Shown: in pieces, positions 5,638-6,421 of the stretch
Position numbering within the stretch: position 1 is the stretch's first letter
How the letters are laid out: every line of letters starts with the position of its first letter
Notes under the pieces: model-generated
The model's database searches: none
Seen by the model: only the letters and a program-made list of their open reading frames with translations
What the model was told of the DNA's origin: nothing
NCBI GenBank assembly: GCA_026387515.1
Contig: JAPLLP010000281.1
Location: forward strand, 1 to 6,421
DNA: 6,421 nt
Source: Candidatus Omnitrophota bacterium
GTDB lineage: Bacteria; Omnitrophota; Koll11; Gygaellales; Profunditerraquicolaceae
Reading direction: 5' to 3'
Position numbers and translations under genes: made by a program

Positions 5638-6036
5638 TTATTGCTTAATTGCTTTCTCTTCAAGAATGCGCTTAGTCATTTCCTGCTCGTAAGCGTCCTT
5701 GATATTATCTAATCCGGACCTGCCTGTTTCTTTCAATATCGCCTTCTCTATGGCCTTTAATTTTATTTCCAGAAAATAGTATTCGCTTTTCAGATCTTTG
5801 CCTTCATACTTTAAACCTAAGGCTTCTATCTCTTTATTCAGTATGTAGGTCTGAAATTCCGCGATGAATTTCTGGGACTTTTTAGCCTTATCCTCTTTTT
5901 TAAGCTCTTTTAATAAAAAGCGGTCGATATCCAATTGGGTAAACTTACGCTCTGTCTTATCCAGGGCCTCTTTGGTAGTCTTATATAACCAGACCAGATA
6001 GCGTTTTTTGAGGTTCCTGATATCCCTTTTATCCAT
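5638..6036 (-). CDS. Lysine-rich helical protein of unknown function
   Basis: This is a 132-residue cytosolic protein that I do not recognise. About a fifth of its residues are lysine and another large share are acidic. There is almost no proline or glycine except GLKYEGKD and TGRSG, so it should be largely alpha-helical and possibly coiled-coil. It has no signal peptide, membrane segment, cysteine or metal motif. It starts at the ATG at 6036, seven bases after the preceding stop, without an evident Shine-Dalgarno. It ends six bases before the alpha/beta hydrolase, in the same frame as it. The unbroken frame over 132 codons and tight packing in the cluster support a real gene. Function cannot be inferred. 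Confidence 0.7.
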   Translation of the reverse strand: MDKRDIRNLKKRYLVWLYKTTKEALDKTERKFTQLDIDRFLLKELKKEDKAKKSQKFIAEFQTYILNKEIEALGLKYEGKDLKSEYYFLEIKLKAIEKAILKETGRSGLDNIKDAYEQEMTKRILEEKAIKQ

Positions 6037-6043
6037 GGTTTAT

Positions 6044-6421
6044 TTATAATTGCGCTAGTTCTACATCATCAAAATATAGTGTCCCTTTTGCCGGGGGCAA
6101 AGGTTCAAACTGGTAGCTCTTTAACGGAAAATCGAGCGCCGCATTTTTATCCGCGTTGTCCGGCTGCCAATCCCCGCGGACGAAGAAATCCTTAAAAGGG
6201 ACAACCGTCTTTTTCCATCCCTTGAAATCATCGGTAACCATAAAACGCCATATTTCATTACCGTTATCCTTGATATCAATAGCAACCTTAGTCTTTGAGT
6301 CTTGGCCATACATATAAAAAGATATGGCATTATATTTTTTCCAATCAATATCCTGAGGCTTTACCTGCCAGGTAGCGTTTTTGGCATCCAGGCCAAAACC
6401 CTTGGCTATATACATATAGCC
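6044..6421 (-). CDS. CBM11/CIA30-like carbohydrate-binding module protein, C-terminal part
   Basis: The gene enters from the right edge; its frame is open to 6421 (Gly-Tyr precede the first ATG at 6415), so that ATG is probably internal. The visible 125 residues are a beta-sandwich of the CBM11/CIA30 (galactose-binding-like) type: DWKKYNAISFYMYG, VAIDIKDNGNEIW, FKGWKKTVVPFKDF, and the closing GTLYFDDVEL, where Asp residues usually bind calcium or close the sheet. Such domains bind beta-glucans or act as protein-associated modules, and they are often exported. The rest of the protein, including any signal peptide or catalytic domain, is outside the window. The stop lies seven bases before the lysine-rich protein gene. 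The family fold is fairly clear; the ligand is not. Confidence 0.75.
   Translation of the reverse strand, partial: GYMYIAKGFGLDAKNATWQVKPQDIDWKKYNAISFYMYGQDSKTKVAIDIKDNGNEIWRFMVTDDFKGWKKTVVPFKDFFVRGDWQPDNADKNAALDFPLKSYQFEPLPPAKGTLYFDDVELAQL

Noticed and set aside
6037..6043. Possible promoter or terminator between the CBM gene and the lysine-rich protein gene
   Set aside because: Only seven AT-rich bases separate the genes; no hairpin or -10/-35 pair can be supported.
6121..6348. Minus-strand open frame of 75 codons
   Set aside because: It is an alternate frame of the carbohydrate-binding module gene, whose own frame shows the family pattern.

Overview
The whole window reads as one tightly packed minus-strand gene cluster. 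Transcription runs from the right edge (6421) to the left edge (1), with eight or nine genes, gaps of 14 bases or fewer, and repeated ATGA/TAATG stop-start overlaps. I see no plus-strand gene, RNA gene, CRISPR array, insertion sequence, promoter or terminator. The promoter must lie beyond 6421 and the operon end beyond position 1. The source is bacterial: there are Shine-Dalgarno sites and a lipobox signal peptide. The gene style and mid-range GC resemble uncultured anaerobic candidate-phylum genomes (Omnitrophota-like), but that placement is a low-confidence guess.

Layout in transcription order: the C-terminal part of a CBM11/CIA30-like carbohydrate-binding protein (6421-6044); a lysine-rich helical protein of unknown function (6036-5638); a membrane-anchored alpha/beta hydrolase whose 3' end is frameshifted (5631-4847 when repaired); an amidohydrolase-2 family TIM-barrel enzyme (4850-3933); a nucleoside phosphorylase (3930-3181); an MtnA/eIF2B-type sugar-1-phosphate isomerase (3184-2264); a class II aldolase, broken by a frameshift and apparently fused to an SCP2-like lipid-binding domain (2267-1306); a small lipoprotein (1291-854); and an aldehyde dehydrogenase cut by the window edge just after its catalytic cysteine (854-1).

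Phosphorylase, isomerase, class II aldolase and aldehyde dehydrogenase are, in order, the steps of a DHAP-shunt-like route. A 5'-deoxy- or 5'-methylthio-nucleoside would be phosphorolysed to a sugar-1-phosphate, isomerised to a ketose-1-phosphate, cleaved to DHAP plus a small aldehyde, and the aldehyde oxidised. That is the most interesting reading of the window. It is complicated by departures from family consensus: the phosphorylase lacks the usual ribose-binding Glu, the isomerase lacks the RGAP loop, and the amidohydrolase has Tyr for a catalytic-site His.

Two genes, the aldolase and the alpha/beta hydrolase, each appear to have lost a short internal stretch of about 9-15 codons together with the reading frame. 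In both cases the frame resumes with good family sequence in the same relative phase. This could be assembly error or real gene decay, and it must be settled before any functional claim about these two proteins.
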